Of a stretch of 64,000 bases of DNA, positions 1 through 13,224 are shown piece after piece. The first letter of the stretch is position 1. Every line of letters starts with the position of its first letter. The position numbers and the translations under genes are program-made. The stretch comes from Panorpa germanica. Lineage: Eukaryota; Arthropoda; Insecta; Mecoptera; Panorpidae. Below the pieces are notes generated by a model. That model had not been told where the DNA came from and made no database searches. It was given only the letters and a program-made list of their open reading frames with translations. The stretch is from the NCBI GenBank assembly GCA_963678705.1, contig OY783204.1:27228759-27292758 (forward strand), written 5' to 3'.

Positions 1-50
1 ATCACATGCTGCTAACCAAAAAGTGTTGGAGTGGCATGTAATTCGACTTT

Positions 51-110
51 ATGTAGTTGTAGCTCAACTGGTGGAGGCGCTGAATGGGGTAGACAGGGTC
101 GGACTTAGTA
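51..110 (+). repeat. tRNA-derived SINE-like head, degenerate
   Basis: A good RNA polymerase III A-box, TAGCTCAACTGG, lies at 60-71, followed by GGAGGCGCTGAAT and a degraded B-box-like GGTCGGACTT near 97-106. The spacing fits a tRNA-derived SINE promoter, but the B-box has several mismatches and no cloverleaf can be drawn, so this is an old SINE or tRNA pseudogene rather than a working tRNA. Confidence 0.35.
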
Positions 111-720
111 AAAAGTACACGCAGCTAAAACCTATTTATTTTTATATTTATTTACTTATTGACTTATATTCGTCATAGCCACCATCAAACATTTTTTATA
201 CATATTTAACATTTTATAATTCTATTTTACAAATTTCTAAATATTTTAATAATTCACTAATTAATTTTGAATCACTTAACAAAAATTTAGTATTAATTAT
301 TTAATTATTTTAACTATTGGGACAATCTATGTAAAAACTATTAATGGTATTTTTTTATATTATTCTTATTGAATTGAAGTTTAGACACGTTTTTGACTTT
401 ATCAATGAACTAATTTAATCTCTATATTTTAGTACCCATACTCGTATTTATAGATTATATATTATGTACTACAAATGTTTATAAATGTATATATAGCTTT
501 AAGTGCTAATAAGTATCGAAAGTTGATGCACTCAAATAAATATTTAAGTTTAACTTTAATGTTACGAACTTTCTTATCTAATGAATTATGCTATGAAATT
601 ATATATATGAATTATATAATTCGATGTAATAAACTATATGCTTTATCAAAAAAATATTTAATTGAAAGTTTTAGATTGTTAAAAATCCTTTTAAATGATA
701 TAGGATATGTCTATATACTA
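111..720. other. AT-rich DNA, nothing recognised
   Basis: Very AT-rich sequence with runs of A and T. The only long frame (475-753, plus) reads into the repeat starting at 721 and has no recognisable family, so I do not call a gene. Confidence 0.6.
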
Positions 721-1038
721 CTAGCTGTCCCGGCCACGCGTTGCTGTGACTAACGTTTTTGTCATATTACATTACATAGCGCCATCTATTCAATATTTAC
801 TCAATCTAGTCAACAGATGTCGTCAACAGATGTCGTCAACAGATGTCGTTTGGAGCTAACAGATAATTAATAGACAAATTAATAATATTGCAATCATAAA
901 TTGAGATGTAAGCTATCCTATCTTTCAAGTTGGATCAAACTGCACACGGTGTACAAATTTGATTAAAATCGGTTAAGTAGTTTAGGAGTCCATCGCACAC
1001 AAACATGTGACACGTAATTTATATATATTAAGAAGATA
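721..1038 (+). repeat. Interspersed repeat of the CTAGCTG...CCACGCG type (RTE/SINE-like)
   Basis: It starts CTAGCTGTCCCGGCCACGCG, contains a block reading CAAACTGCACACGGTG then CAAATTTGATTAAAATCGGT, and ends in a TATATATATTAAGAAGAT-like tail. This head, middle and tail layout is familiar from abundant non-autonomous repeats in insect genomes, probably 3' ends of RTE-clade LINEs or dependent SINEs. The family is given from general resemblance. A weak head fragment (ACTAGCTTTGCTGTGGCTTA) recurs near 27022. The array at 810-848 is listed separately. Confidence 0.5.
810..848 (+). repeat. 13-bp tandem repeat, three perfect units
   Basis: The unit TCAACAGATGTCG is repeated three times without a mismatch inside the 721-1038 repeat. 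The lack of divergence between units suggests recent replication slippage. Confidence 0.9.
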
Positions 1039-1160
1039 ATGGGTTTCAGAGATACGGGTAAAATTGTAACGGCATGCACTAGCTGTTGAATGCCATCCAT
1101 GTTTTGAGTAATTACTAATTACTAAATAGCTCAATACTAATACATTTAAAAAAGATAATA

Positions 1161-1230
1161 CACAAATTGTAAGAAATTGAGTCCTCCATCAGATTACTAA
1201 TAACTATTCTTATGTTAGGATCCACTGGTA
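1161..1230. repeat. Short interspersed repeat shared with 41721-41790
   Basis: About 70 bp (ACAAATTGTAAGAAATTGAG through TTAGGATCCACTGG) match 41721-41790 with scattered differences. In the second place it lies just ahead of the TTAA-flanked element at 41844. No termini or coding capacity are visible. Confidence 0.6.
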
Positions 1231-1371
1231 ACTCTTTACCGTCTAGCTGCCAATTTTTCAAATTAATCAGACAAGTTTATTGCCCAGCTTTAATACCATT
1301 TACTATTTAAACCTCCTGCACCGGTCCTGGAAACCTAGCTGGTTGTTGATATAACGTCGGCTCGTAAGAGG

Positions 1372-1470
1372 TTCATATGGGGGCTCAACCCGGGACCCTC
1401 CGAGTCTAAGACATAGATAGCGTTAAGGGAGGACACCCTAGCCCTAGTTAGGGGCGATGTAAGTTCAATA
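1372..1470 (-). repeat. tRNA-derived SINE-like segment, minus strand
   Basis: On the minus strand the sequence reads GACTCGGAGGGTCCCGGG then TTGAGCCCC, the variable-loop and B-box layout of tRNA-derived SINEs (1381-1391 is the B-box). It is much richer in G+C than its surroundings. The upstream A-box region is poor, so this is a degraded copy or fragment. Confidence 0.4.
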
Positions 1471-1489
1471 TTTGCTTAGTCCGTTATGT

Positions 1490-3183
1490 TGCGGATCGCG
1501 TAGGACTCGGATCTGTATTCAACGTCATCGTGCTACATTGTTTGTTCCGTAAATATCCAACGTGCGGCCACAAATCTTTAGTTTGACAAAAACTTATAAA
1601 AATATAACCCTGTCGTTACTGTTACTGCGTATATCATTTCAATATGTCTCTGGTGATAGTGAAGCTTAAACAACTTCTTTTGTTATAGAACTTGTTAAAA
1701 CAACGTCAATTTCAGTAGCTTTAGGTTTCTTCTTACAAAGAAATACAGGTTGATATGAATATTTATTTTTGAATTTTATTAAATTTAGAAAATGAAGTTA
1801 GAATATACATTCAAAATTACGATTTTAGAAACGAATACAATGTTGAATGTGATGGAAAATATGGCTGAACAAATAAGGGCCTACAGCAGAAACTGTGGAG
1901 TACTTCCAATAGTGTTATATTCCACAAATAACTCCCATCAATTAGTTCGACAATAAATGAACAAATTTTGAAATATTTCAACTCCTATTTGTTTTATACA
2001 AAAATAAAAACAGTCACCTCATATTGATACACCCTATAGTTTTCATATAACAAACAATTACATTCCTTACAAGTTTTGAACAACTTTTACGGGTCTCTTA
2101 GACCCAGTAAATACAAGAATAACTTTAAAATTAATTACCGTTTTACGACAACGCCAAATACTGAACACTTGAGCTTCTAACTATGAATAAACAACACAGG
2201 GAGGGAGTACCTGTTTGATCCGATTTTAATAAATTGCTTCTCTACTTCACTTTAAGTTTAGGTATTAAATGAGCTTTTAACTTTCTTGAAAATACAAAAG
2301 CGTCTCTAACTTTAACTTAAGTTAGTAAAGACAATTTAACTTGTAAAAATTTGATTTAAAGCTTATTAGATGTAGAAATAATATATGTAGAAGATCTATT
2401 TTGGAAAAATATTAGTAGTTAAAAGTTTTTGTTTTTTAAAACAAAAAGAAATATACTGTTAAGAATTTGGGATTCATAAAGTTCTATCGAAGTTCTTCTA
2501 TTTAGTGCATAGATGCTTTTTCGGTTAAGCTATCCTAGATAGATATTTCATACTCATTTTTAGTCGAAGATATGAACTCATTGAACCACCCGACTACATT
2601 TCATTTATACTCATATATCAATCTGTAATTCACAAAGACATGCTAGTAGCGGGTCTAAACCAGCAGAGACTGTAATGATATTGATATACTCGTATGTATA
2701 GCATTGTCTTAGACCATCTCCTCCCACCACAGTCGTCATTATATCCGTCACCACATGCATTCACACAGATCTGTGTATATTTACCTTCGTGTTCGTGTTC
2801 CTAGATGTATATTTCAACATTTCGTTGTTAAACCAACAAGCATTCTTGATATTTACCACATATTGAATGTTTCCACGGACTAAACAATAAATTCAATAGA
2901 GAATTTAAATTGATTTTGTAAGAAATCAGTAAGAGGCGTTTCTAAAATAAGTCGATTTATTGTTTTAGGTTGGTATGAACGTAATTTTTGGTTTTGTTAA
3001 TGTTGAGGTTTCCCTATTTGACAGATATCACTTTAGCTTATTTTAGAATAAAGATGCGTTTCACTTCTAATCTTTGTAAACACAAGAAAGATTCTGAGGT
3101 TCATGATTTTTAGATAATACCAACCTTCAAACGATATGTGTTAAAATTTCATTATTAAAGAACTTAAATCTCCCCTTATTAGT
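1490..3183. other. Non-coding AT-rich stretch
   Basis: No coding frame, splice pair or terminal inverted repeat is recognised. A short piece near 3110-3150 (ACCAACCTTCAAACG and following) recurs at about 44046-44085, so at least part is repeat-derived. Confidence 0.5.
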
Positions 3184-3895
3184 TTAAGGGGAGGGTAAGG
3201 TCAAAACGATAAAAAAGAAGCATATTTTCGATAATGTTTTTTGACGACACAGTTAATATATAATTATTTCTATAATTACTACATGATAAAATGACATTTG
3301 AAGAATACTTTGTGAAATTTTCATAAATAAATATCAAGAAATGAGGCATTGACAGACGTTACAAAAAAAAGTAACATTGCGGTTCCACTCATAACTCATC
3401 ACTGGATTTTCTGAAATCGAAAAACCAAAATGCTTTCATCAGTTGATAAGTTTCTGCAGGTAACGTTGTCGAGTTTTTATTTCTTTATTGCTTTTTCAAT
3501 TTGTTACAGCACTTAAAAGTCAAAATACTGATTTTTCATGAAAAAAATCAGAAACTTTGTTATTTTAAAATACGTTTAAATTAAAAAATTAAAAGAAACT
3601 CGACAGCGTTACCTCGGCAATTATGTAAAGAAAGAGTGCGCAAAATTTCAAAAGAATCGGTCCAGTAGATTTTGAGCTAGAGGGGACACCGACTCTGAAA
3701 AAGCTATGTGTGAGAAACCGTATTTAAAAGTTTCAAAGTAACACGAAAGCAAACCAGATAGGTGAAGACTTAAAACTCTATATCTCCGACAGTTTTACTC
3801 CAATTGACTTTACATTTTTACACAATAAACTTAATGTGTTGTACAATAATATAAATAAATTTAAAAAAAAAAGTTGAAACCTTACCCCCCCTTAA
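3184..3895 (+). mobile_element. TTAA-flanked non-autonomous DNA transposon, copy 1
   Basis: The element is bounded on both sides by TTAA. The left end reads TTAAGGGGAGGGTAAGGT and the right end, on the other strand, TTAAGGGGGGGTAAGGT, an imperfect inverted repeat of about 17 bp. It is about 704 bp inside the TTAA pair and has no transposase frame. TTAA target sites are used by piggyBac and Kolobok elements. The purine-rich GG termini fit Kolobok better than piggyBac, whose ends normally begin CC; this assignment is inference. Related copies are at 41844-42418 and 58607-58928. Within it, a 72-bp stretch around 3400-3460 is absent from the second copy. Confidence 0.75.
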
Positions 3896-6800
3896 GAGCT
3901 ACGTTGGTGAGAACTGATTTAACTCTTGTATAAAAAAATGTGTTTTATTTCATAGCAAATTAGTTTGTAGCAAGCTAACGAGTATGAAGAAGCTTTCTAC
4001 TTTGGAAAACTGAAATTTCTTTCCTATCAAACCAATAATAACTATGTTGCATTTACTTATATATCCTTAACAAGTAACTAGCCTAAAAAATTCTATTCAG
4101 TACCGCACTGAATGTACCCCGGACTTAGTGCGAGGGGTATTTTATAACAACACCAAACTGGGGTTAAACTTGACAGGGTACATGTTCAATTGTACTATAT
4201 TCTGATGACAATACAGTGTGTCAACAAGACATATTTACCACCTTGTATTACTGTATTGTAGAAATAAGTATAAGGCGTTGACAGGCGAATAATGGTAAAA
4301 GTATTTTATTTGTATTTAGCTATCTTATGTTAGCTTGCTAAAGATTTGCGTTGTCTTTAGACTACGACAAGAATGTACGTACATTTCTTCTGTGATATAT
4401 GTTTGGTAGAATTTGCTTGCTTCTCTTAGAATTAGTCTTAAGGTTACGGTTACGGATAAAAGAACGGTAAGTCAGAGCAGTGATGACAATTGTCATGTTC
4501 TATAGATCATTATTATATATTTGAAGTGGTTTGGACCATTCATATATGAATGTATAGATAATTATTTAGGTATAAAAATAATTTTTTAGCAAATTGGTCT
4601 CATTAATTCTCTCTTGCTTGTTGAAAAATTTAAAAAACATACTCGGTAAAGTAACTCGGGTCAGTCAGTTTTACTCGGGGTTAGTCGTATTTCATGGAGC
4701 ATACAATTGTAACTTTTTATCACGTTGAACATATCAAGGTCTTTTTCTTCACAAGGTTTTCTTACTATCTTTGATCTTTTTTAATGACCACCTTATTTAC
4801 TAAGTGTACGCCGCCATATTGTACGAGAGATATTAAAGAATATAAAGCTACGACATTTATAAAGAATTTATAATGTGTTCATGACGTCACTGCACAAATA
4901 AATATACCACCCCCGCTTCCTCCCCCTCATTTATAGTGCCGGCACACTGAGTAAGGCTTGGTTGGATATCTATTGAAAGTTTAATATCAGTATAATATAT
5001 CTTGGTAGTGTAGGTATTTTACAGTTTTGTTCTATGTAATATATAGTTAGTTTTCTGTTCATGGTCCCATGTCTACTACCAGTATATCGCTCAGACTCAA
5101 CCCAGGCCTAACGATGACATCCCACAGAGGAACAACAGAAATGCTAATCTAAAGACTTATGGACCACAGGGCACGTTCCTGAGGACAACTGTTGGAACTT
5201 TGTCATAATTACGTATTAATCACATTAATGAATTTGATTATATAATTGCTATTAATAAATCAACATAAATAGCTTAAGTAATTGATTAAAACTAACAAAA
5301 CTCTAACAGGATTTATTGCCTATTATCCAGATTGTCTTTTCAATATCAATGAAATTAATTGTTTAAGATAAAAGTATTAAGTTAAGCTCAGGCCCATAAA
5401 CCATGTCGTAAAGCTTAGAGCTTTAAGCACAAAGCTTCAACAATATAGCAATGATGGGATGGATTGATTAAACACAGATATATTCTATTGACTTTAGAAA
5501 TGTGTTTTTATTTTCATAGACACAATAAAAATCCACTTCATCGATCTTTATTACTTAGTTTAGCGGGAGCTTTTATGTCAAAAACTTTGCCAGACTTGAA
5601 AATAGAAAAACTTACTTACTGATTTGTTGGTAAAATATTTTGTTTATTTACTTGAAACTTTGTGCTTTTTATAATTCTGAATATTTATGATTATTCTAAA
5701 TATACAATATTTAAAATTAAAAACACTTTATAAAATTAATCTTCTTAAGAAGTATCAGGTCCTCTTAAGAACAGAAAGCTTTTAAAGATAAACTTATTTC
5801 ATGTTTTATAAACATGGAGCACCTCTTCCCCCCCCCGCCCTTACTACGTGGTATAGGCGTCCTACATTGGTTGTAGAGAAAGCGTCTTAATTGAGTTTCG
5901 TTTACTTTGTTTGCCTAAGACAAAAATCTATAAAAACATAAATGTCTTTTGGCATAAAGATCCATATCTGCAGCATCTAAGAAGATAGAGAAAGCACCGG
6001 GGGAGTGGGGGGGGGGTGCGTTTCGAGGAAAAGGTCTAATAAAATATTTATTTTTCAAGTTTTAGTAGAATTTCATTTATAGAGATTTTTCGTATCTATT
6101 TCATTTTACTGATTATATTAGGGTAGTATCAATATTTGAAAAGAAATTAAAATACACAAATATTAATTCTTTTAAGTGGTTTGTTTTGAATCTATCTTAT
6201 ATGGTTTTTTATATATATAGCAAACATCTTTTAAACGTATCAAATTTCCTATTGGTTTAGAGATTCCCAGGGGCGCAGTTTATGACCGAGTTCGCGAACA
6301 AAAATTAGTTGTAAAAATAACAGAAAATGGTGACAGAAAAACATAATTAAAATGGATGGGAAAATGTGTTTATGATAAATTTCAGGGGTGTTTCAACCTA
6401 AAATAAACCTAGTACCCTTTACCCATCTGTTTTGGTTTGAAACATGTTGAAATTTTCTTTAGAAATGCGAAATCATTTGTATCTCACACAACTTGACTTA
6501 AAATATGAAAATATCGAAAAACTCAGCTAATGAATTATTTTAGTGAAAAACCAATCAACTAATATGACAATCAGAAAACCCAGATCTGGGTGGAATAACC
6601 TAGGCCTTGCGATTCCAAATTTTAAACAAAGTATTTATAAATAGAGTTTGTTTTACAAAAAAATATTCTCTCGAAGTGAGCTTTATGTTAGAGCTTTTTT
6701 TACAAAGTTTTCTCGCGTTAACGTGAATTTATTAATAGAAAAATAATAAAACACAACGTTTACTTTAATGTTGCAATAAACAGACTTACAGTAATGGAAT

Positions 6801-8848
6801 AATGTTTCAAAAGTACGACAGTAAAAATGGTTATTGCTGATAAAAGGAGCTTTAAGACTAAACTTTATAAAGCTTTCACATTACTTGTACAATTTAAAAC
6901 TAAATACTTTAATCGAATGAGTTCGAGCTGGAGAATGCTGGAGGTGGTGTTAACAGAAAATGATCATGACGTCGATGTGATTTATTACAGGACATTAAGG
7001 GGAAGTTGCCGATATATATTTAATTATTTAGATATTTATGTTAAGAGTATTATAATCCCTCCCTTCCTTGATCAGGGCATGTGATTTGTGTATGCCCCTA
7101 ATAAGTGAAAACAATGATTTATGTTTTAAACCACTGTTCATCGTTAGCTAACGTAACACTCGATCAGTTTTATAAATAACGTTTATACTTAACAAATACA
7201 GAAATAGGTTAACGACAAGTTGTTAATTTTATCAACAATAAATATCTAACAACTTTTTGCTTTTTGTCACGCTCTATATCCATCACCATTCAACCAATTC
7301 TTTCCTTCTCTCTAAGTAACCATGGTAACCACTTAAACCTAAATCCAACTTAACTCTTAACTTCTAAGTCCATTTAACGTAATTTTACTTTGATAGGAGT
7401 TTCAAATTATTAGACTTGTTGTATAATTTTTATGATACAGTTGTTACAACTGTCGCTCACTGCTAGCAGAGCCATCTAGGTATTTAGCTACTTCTGTTGA
7501 AAACTTCACCGGCCACATAGTTCTAGTCAATATAACCGTGGTGGTATTGTCGCGTGCTTTTCACTGTATTCCATTCGCGAGAGTGGTGGGAGTGATACGG
7601 GGTTGAAAGGGGAGGGAATGTAACCCACCCTTGTGTGTGTCGCGACGCCCAACTATGTTTTAGGTTATGTTTAGTTACAGTATTCTATGATATACTCATA
7701 GTGCGTGTCCCAACTATGAACAGATACGATTATATTCCACTACAGAATTTGATAAAATTTAAATATGATGTTAATACAAGTGTCACCCAGATGACAATAA
7801 AAAAACCCAGATCTAGGTGTATACAACTCAGAAGTGGGAGTACTGGTAACACTGATATAACATTGTATGAGAGTTATATATGACACTATAAATAACTGAA
7901 TAAAATACATAAATGTTACAATTATAACCTCAAAATATTTATTTTGTGTTCTTAGCGCTAACAGAATAAATTCACAGTATTGTCATACTGTTCAAACATT
8001 TCCTACTATTTAAATGGCTGTTACATGAAATGTTTATTTGATTCAATTCAACATTTTCCTTTTAATGCGGCGTTTAAAGATTCATGATCTAAGAATAGAT
8101 GCTGATAAACTAAGAAGTAGAAATGTAGTTAATATTTACGGCGATATGAACAGTAACCAGTTACTGTTCACAAAATCACATTCAATTACTTTGTCCAGTA
8201 AGAAATTGTTTGATTAAACATTCTTTTATCTGAGAGATAAATTGGAGATGTGTCTTATGTGTTTGTGGGCTTGCAAACACAATTTCTAAAGTCAAATTTT
8301 TACATCTTTATTGAAAAATATGTTTAATATATGTCTATCGACTTAATTTTTTGAACTGAGGATTATTTTACAACAGTGGTTACAAAAGAAAATTCTTCCC
8401 ATGATAAACCATACTAAAAAAGTCGGATTTCGGAAATAGTCGCAGGTATCAGTGTGAGAGAGTCCGTAGAGTCTGTAGAATAATAAGTAATTAATTTTAT
8501 TCATTTTTGTTTACCATATTTAATATATCAATACTATTTGTATTGATTGAGTTAGTAATAAGTAGCACTATGTCTATAAGAGTGATTTTTTTTACATTTT
8601 GTTTTATAACAAAGATGACAATTTGTAGAAGGGAAAGGGTAAAATTTATATTTTAAGGAAATTACTGTTTTAACTATTAGTATTAAACGAATTATTGAAA
8701 AATAATTTTACGGCTGAGGCTTTTAGAGAAAATATAACATCTAATATTTTTGGGGTTTCTCAAAATCAAAAACTCAAACGTATCAATTGACAACTATTTG
8801 GAAGCCATACACGTATAAGGCTAGAGGCATCAGTCCTTCCTATCCTGC
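3896..8848. other. Long intergenic or intronic stretch
   Basis: No gene is supported. Frames at 6827-7084 and 7635-7883 have no family resemblance and no splice context. A palindromic GC patch lies at 4100-4145 (GTACCGCACTG...AGTGCG). A 30-bp piece ending CCCAGATCTGGGTG near 6575-6595 recurs near 7800-7822. A 10-bp inverted pair (GAACAGTAAC/GTTACTGTTC) sits at 8148-8169. Poly-C and poly-G runs occur near 5827-5838 and 6000-6017. Confidence 0.5.
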
Positions 8849-8890
8849 TCTTCCCCCCCTCTCTCTCCCCCTCTCTGTCTCTCTCTCCTT
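8849..8890. repeat. CT-rich simple repeat
   Basis: A pyrimidine tract of C runs and CT dinucleotides on the plus strand. It is simple sequence with no sign of function. Confidence 0.85.
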
Positions 8891-9242
8891 ACACACATAT
8901 TAAACAAGAAACACTCGCTCAATTCTGCAAATTTTCCTGCTTTGTACGATACTTAAAAAAATTGTCATAGAAGACCCTTTAATAATCTAAAACTATATCA
9001 GTTTTATAATCAGATAAATCAAATACCTAATTATGAAACCGTTTACAAAAATAATCAGGTGACTATCAGTATTGATGCAACATTGAAAATAAATAAATAA
9101 AATATATAACATCATTTTTTTGAAAGATGTAACATCAACTAAGAATGGAAACATTCAAGTTGGGAACACACACAACATTTAACATTTATTACCTTCAATT
9201 GCTTTGATTAAGTTTCATACAATCAATATTATTAAAAAACTC

Positions 9243-9770
9243 ACCAGCAAGGAGCATATGAGCTAATTTAAAGCTAAGCCCATAAGCCCCTTGCCTGAGA
9301 GCTTCATAACAAGTGTACGGGTCCAGTCACATAATAATTCCAAGATGTAAATCTTTTTTCTCAACGTAGAAATAAAGATTTCTATAATACTCGTATGTAT
9401 GTAATTGGGACACAGCCTGATCTGGTTTCCAGTAAGTTTGAGCAACCAGGCCAGCCTGCCTGCCACCAACCGTGAGTATAACTCAACGACGTTCACTTCT
9501 CGAGTGATTCTTGTAGCAGCGTAGCTCCGTAGAACCCTGCGCTACGTTCCCCAACCCGTGAACCCCCCACTACTTGTCAGTACCGTAGAGCTCTCGTAGC
9601 CCGTAGCCCTGTGCTCGCGTTTACTGCGTTCCCCCCACCACTATCTGTTGGAACGAGCCTCAGTGTCGTTTCGGACATCAACTGCAATGGTAGTTGCGTA
9701 TAATAGAACATCGGGGTTTGAACCGGATCTCCGGGAAAATGTACGCAATGAAAATACAATCAAAACAGAG
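9243..9770 (-). promoter_or_regulatory. GC-rich island, possible promoter or 5' exon (minus strand)
   Basis: From about 9490 to 9770 the base composition shifts sharply to G+C-rich with many CG dinucleotides, unlike the AT-rich flanks. At the low-coordinate end the minus strand has a donor-like GCTG|GTGAGT (GT at 9243-9244). The two minus-strand frames here (9263-9496 and 9577-9759) end before the donor or lack family resemblance, so any exon would be non-coding. A host promoter with a 5' UTR exon is one reading; a diverged GC-rich repeat is the other. Confidence 0.25.
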
Positions 9771-12700
9771 ATCCTGTTTCCTTCAACCAGTGCCGAGAGT
9801 CAAACCTAAACCATTAAACTTAAAAATTATTAAAATAATATATAAATAATTAATAAACTGTAAATTTAGTTTTTAAGTATAACATTATGAAATAATAGTG
9901 TAGTAGTGAAAATCGGGGGGTGGAAGGTGGAAAACTCACCATTCAACAATGTGATAACAACAATAAAAATTATTTCATTTAAAAAAATGACAATTTTAAT
10001 CGAAATTGATTATGTAAATATGATTTAACAAACTATTGATTGTTCTGTGAGTAATGTAATGTGTTGTGTGAAAATTGGAAAAATTGGAAAAATCTATAGT
10101 TTATATCTTCGCCTCGTACAAAACTTGGATTAATTAAAAGGTCTTGTATATAATTAATGAGACAAGTGCGTTAGAATTAATAATAAAACGAGCTTTTTCT
10201 CTACGAAACTTTTATACTGAATTACAATTTAAACATTAATGATAAAGTTTGAATCATGAAACGTAAATTCAAAAATAGATTTCCATTATTTTAAAAATAA
10301 CGAACACGCTTGTTTAACGAGCCGTTTGCCGTTGGCTGTAGCTTGCTAACGTTAACGCTTTGAGCTTTCACGTCACATATAACATTTTCCAAACAATTTC
10401 CAAATGTTTTATTGTCATTGATGGCATTAACACAAGTACGTGGTCTGTTTGTAACTTTTTCACGTGAAGTACGACTATTTGTTCAACTAATTTATTAAAA
10501 TATAAATAAACTTGTGAATGACGTCACTACATAACTATAGGGTGATTAATAATTAACATACCACTTCTCTATAAACATCTCACATGAACTTTTACTTTTG
10601 ACTGGTCTCTGGTGGATTCTTTTAACATGAATTAATGCATAATACAGCGATTAACCCAGTTAATCCTAGGTTAGAAAATATATTTATAATATTTCATCGT
10701 GGAAATGTTTGTAGACCTATGAAAATATCAAACTTTTCGATCAATTTACCTGAAAGTTTAATAAGTGCTATACATTTTTAATATTGTTAGTTTCGGATAA
10801 TTGGCTTTCAGCAATTAGTTTATTAATTTATAATGTACGAATATTTTCTCTTACTGATTTTTTTTCTTTTCAAAATACTCAAGAGCTAAGATTTATACGT
10901 CTGTTACATAGGTTTATCAGTAAATCAAGAATTAAAAATGTAAAATATGTAAATGGAAAATTATTTGGGGTAAAACGTAAAACCCGGGCCGCCAACATTC
11001 GGGGCATTCTCTATTTGACAGGTCTTGCGTATAGGCCTAAAAGAGAACCGTCGCAATTCTTAGAAAATAAACAAAATGCCTGCCTTTGCGCCGTTGTTTG
11101 AAAATTATAACACACTAAACACAGTTACATATATTTAACATAAAAGACTGTACCCGTTACATAAGTTACTCGTTACATATGTTACCCGTTACATAAAATT
11201 CATAATTTTTGGAGTACCTAAATGTTACTCTGGTAAATAATTACAAGTTACGTTTATATAAAAAAAATTACATTAAAGAATACATCGAATATTACTAAGT
11301 CTCCCTAACACAAAAATCTAGAATATTCAAGAGCTGCAACTTGAGTAGAAGCTATACTGATTGCTTCTTAGAATATTTATACATACCTATAAAAGAATGT
11401 TAGTTCATTTAGTTTCTAAAAGTATCTGATACATATATATATTACGTAAATGCTACAAATTTATTGATAAAACAATTATATTATATTTAGAAACATTAAA
11501 AGCTCAGGTGTCAAGAAAAAGCTTCTTAAGAAATGATAACTTGATAACCATTTATCATTTCCCAAAAGCTCCGTAGCACCAATAATCAAATCAGCCGATA
11601 CAAAAGTTCCTTTCGTTTCAAATCAATCGATTGAAGTGTTACATCATTTGGAATTATTATTACTTCTAATTCACCGCCTGATCTCACATATTCGTTATGA
11701 CGTGGTCCGAGCTTTTTTCATATACTTTTAACGTAGCGCGTGCTTTTAATTCAAGAAAGCTCTCGTGTACTTATATAAAATTCATAGTTTATATTCAGAG
11801 GAGCTTCTTGACTTTACAACTTTATGATTAAAAAAATCTTCTAAGCATTTAAAAAAAACCGGATAATTAAAAAGTTAATTGTTTTAGTCACTTTGTCTCT
11901 GGTTCAGTTAATATAAAATTTAGGGCGAATATTCTTTAAAGTTTATATAATGAGATATTTAGTTTCTTAATTAAAGTTCAAATAAATTTTGTCTTAAATA
12001 TATTCGTATAAATAAAAAAGTTTTCGTGTCGCTGAAGCTTTATTCTGAATTATATTTAGAATAGTGTAATATTTATAGACGATGAAAGATACAGCTTATG
12101 AATCTTGTGACAGGTAGGATAAGGATTATTTTATAATTTTAAGAGGAATTTCACTGGAAATGCATATCTGAATAACTCCCATCAATCCCTGAATAACGTA
12201 TTACAATTTAGGCTGCTTATGGCAGCTCTAGTGTACCGGAGCTATTCTTTGTTATTCTTATTTTCATTTATTTTGCTACGTTACAATCTATATTGTTTTA
12301 TGAACAAGAAATACCTGTGCTAATTATGAACTTAACCTAGATTAAGGGATACCCGTCCATTACCTATGACAATTAAGTTTATAAAAACATTGAGATAATT
12401 TCTACATACTCTGTATTTTAGTCTCTTAAAATCTGATCTGTATTTTATCTAATAAATTAATTGCAATATTATAATAGTGATTGCTAACGCTTTGGCTGAA
12501 TTTCTTAATTTCTTCTTCAATAGTTTTTATGCTACAATCGTAGTTTATTATTTATTGTCAGAGCCTATTCTTTGTCAACTTAATTTTGACAAATTGTTAA
12601 AGGGCGCTGTTAAAAAGTTACAAAACAAGCGGGTTAAGTTAGAAGCATAAAAATATGGAAAAGTCTCTTGTATACATGTAAAGTATAGTAGAATATTAGG

Positions 12701-12822
12701 TATTAAGTCTTAGACCCTGTTCTTTAACTAAGGGTCTTATTTTGTAAGTATTTCTCTGACGAAAGTGTTTGTTAATATTGGAAAATAAATTTGTAGCGAA
12801 AATGCAACTTGAGGTTAGACTT
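9771..12822. other. Non-coding AT-rich stretch
   Basis: No supported gene, exon or bounded element. The frame at 10784-11101 (105 codons) has a chance-like composition and no recognised motif. Repeated TGTTAC/CGTTACATA motifs around 11150-11200 are simple local repetition. Confidence 0.5.
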
Positions 12823-13075
12823 CCCAGTAAACAATTTGGTGAAGCGTCCCTTTTTGTGACGTTTCCATCACTATTTCACTTCAATTATAGTTCGCATCAA
12901 CTTTATCTTCATTTGTATTCCGACAGATGGAGTGGTTTCGCCATTTGTAGCCGATGAAATAGACACTTCATATGAACGGTTGTGAGAAACTGAACTGTAA
13001 ATGAATTCTTTCATGAGAAAAAAATCATACCCATCTTCAATATGATGGAAAAATGACTCTAAAATGTTTACTGGG
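12823..13075 (-). mobile_element. CCCAGTAAAC-ended MITE, copy 1 (inverted)
   Basis: A 253-bp element starting CCCAGTAAAC and ending GTTTACTGGG, so the 10-bp terminal inverted repeats are perfect. Its interior matches copies at 13225-13485 and 34125-34370 when read on the minus strand. The overlapping frame at 12769-12957 is an accident of the repeat. No transposase is encoded. Superfamily is uncertain because a clear target duplication is not visible here. Confidence 0.8.
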
Positions 13076-13106
13076 TTTTATTTTCCAATATTAAAAAACA
13101 AATAAA

Positions 13107-13172
13107 TATCACACTAGTGTCATTAAATTCATGACGCATGGCATCGGAGAAAAAGTTACAAATGAGACCCTA
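13107..13172 (+). repeat. ATGACGCATG repeat fragment
   Basis: The segment with TCACACTA, AAATTCATGACGCATG and GAGAAAAAGTTACAAA lies between two inverted CCCAGTAAAC MITEs. Related fragments occur at 38198-38250 on the same strand and 62878-62932 on the opposite strand, which shows it is an interspersed repeat of its own. Confidence 0.6.
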
Positions 13173-13224
13173 AGTTAAGGTTGAAGGTTAAAAAGGTGAA
13201 TTAAGACAGCCCCTGTTGAAAATA

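Noticed and set aside
8148-8169. 10-bp perfect inverted repeat (GAACAGTAAC/GTTACTGTTC)
   Set aside because: Isolated, with no flanking element or promoter context. Such short palindromes are expected by chance in 64 kb.
9712-9735. tRNA B-box-like GGGGTTTGAACCGG
   Set aside because: No A-box at the right distance and no cloverleaf; probably chance in a GC-rich patch.
10784-11101. 105-codon plus-strand open frame
   Set aside because: AT-driven composition, no motif, non-ATG first codon and no splice context.
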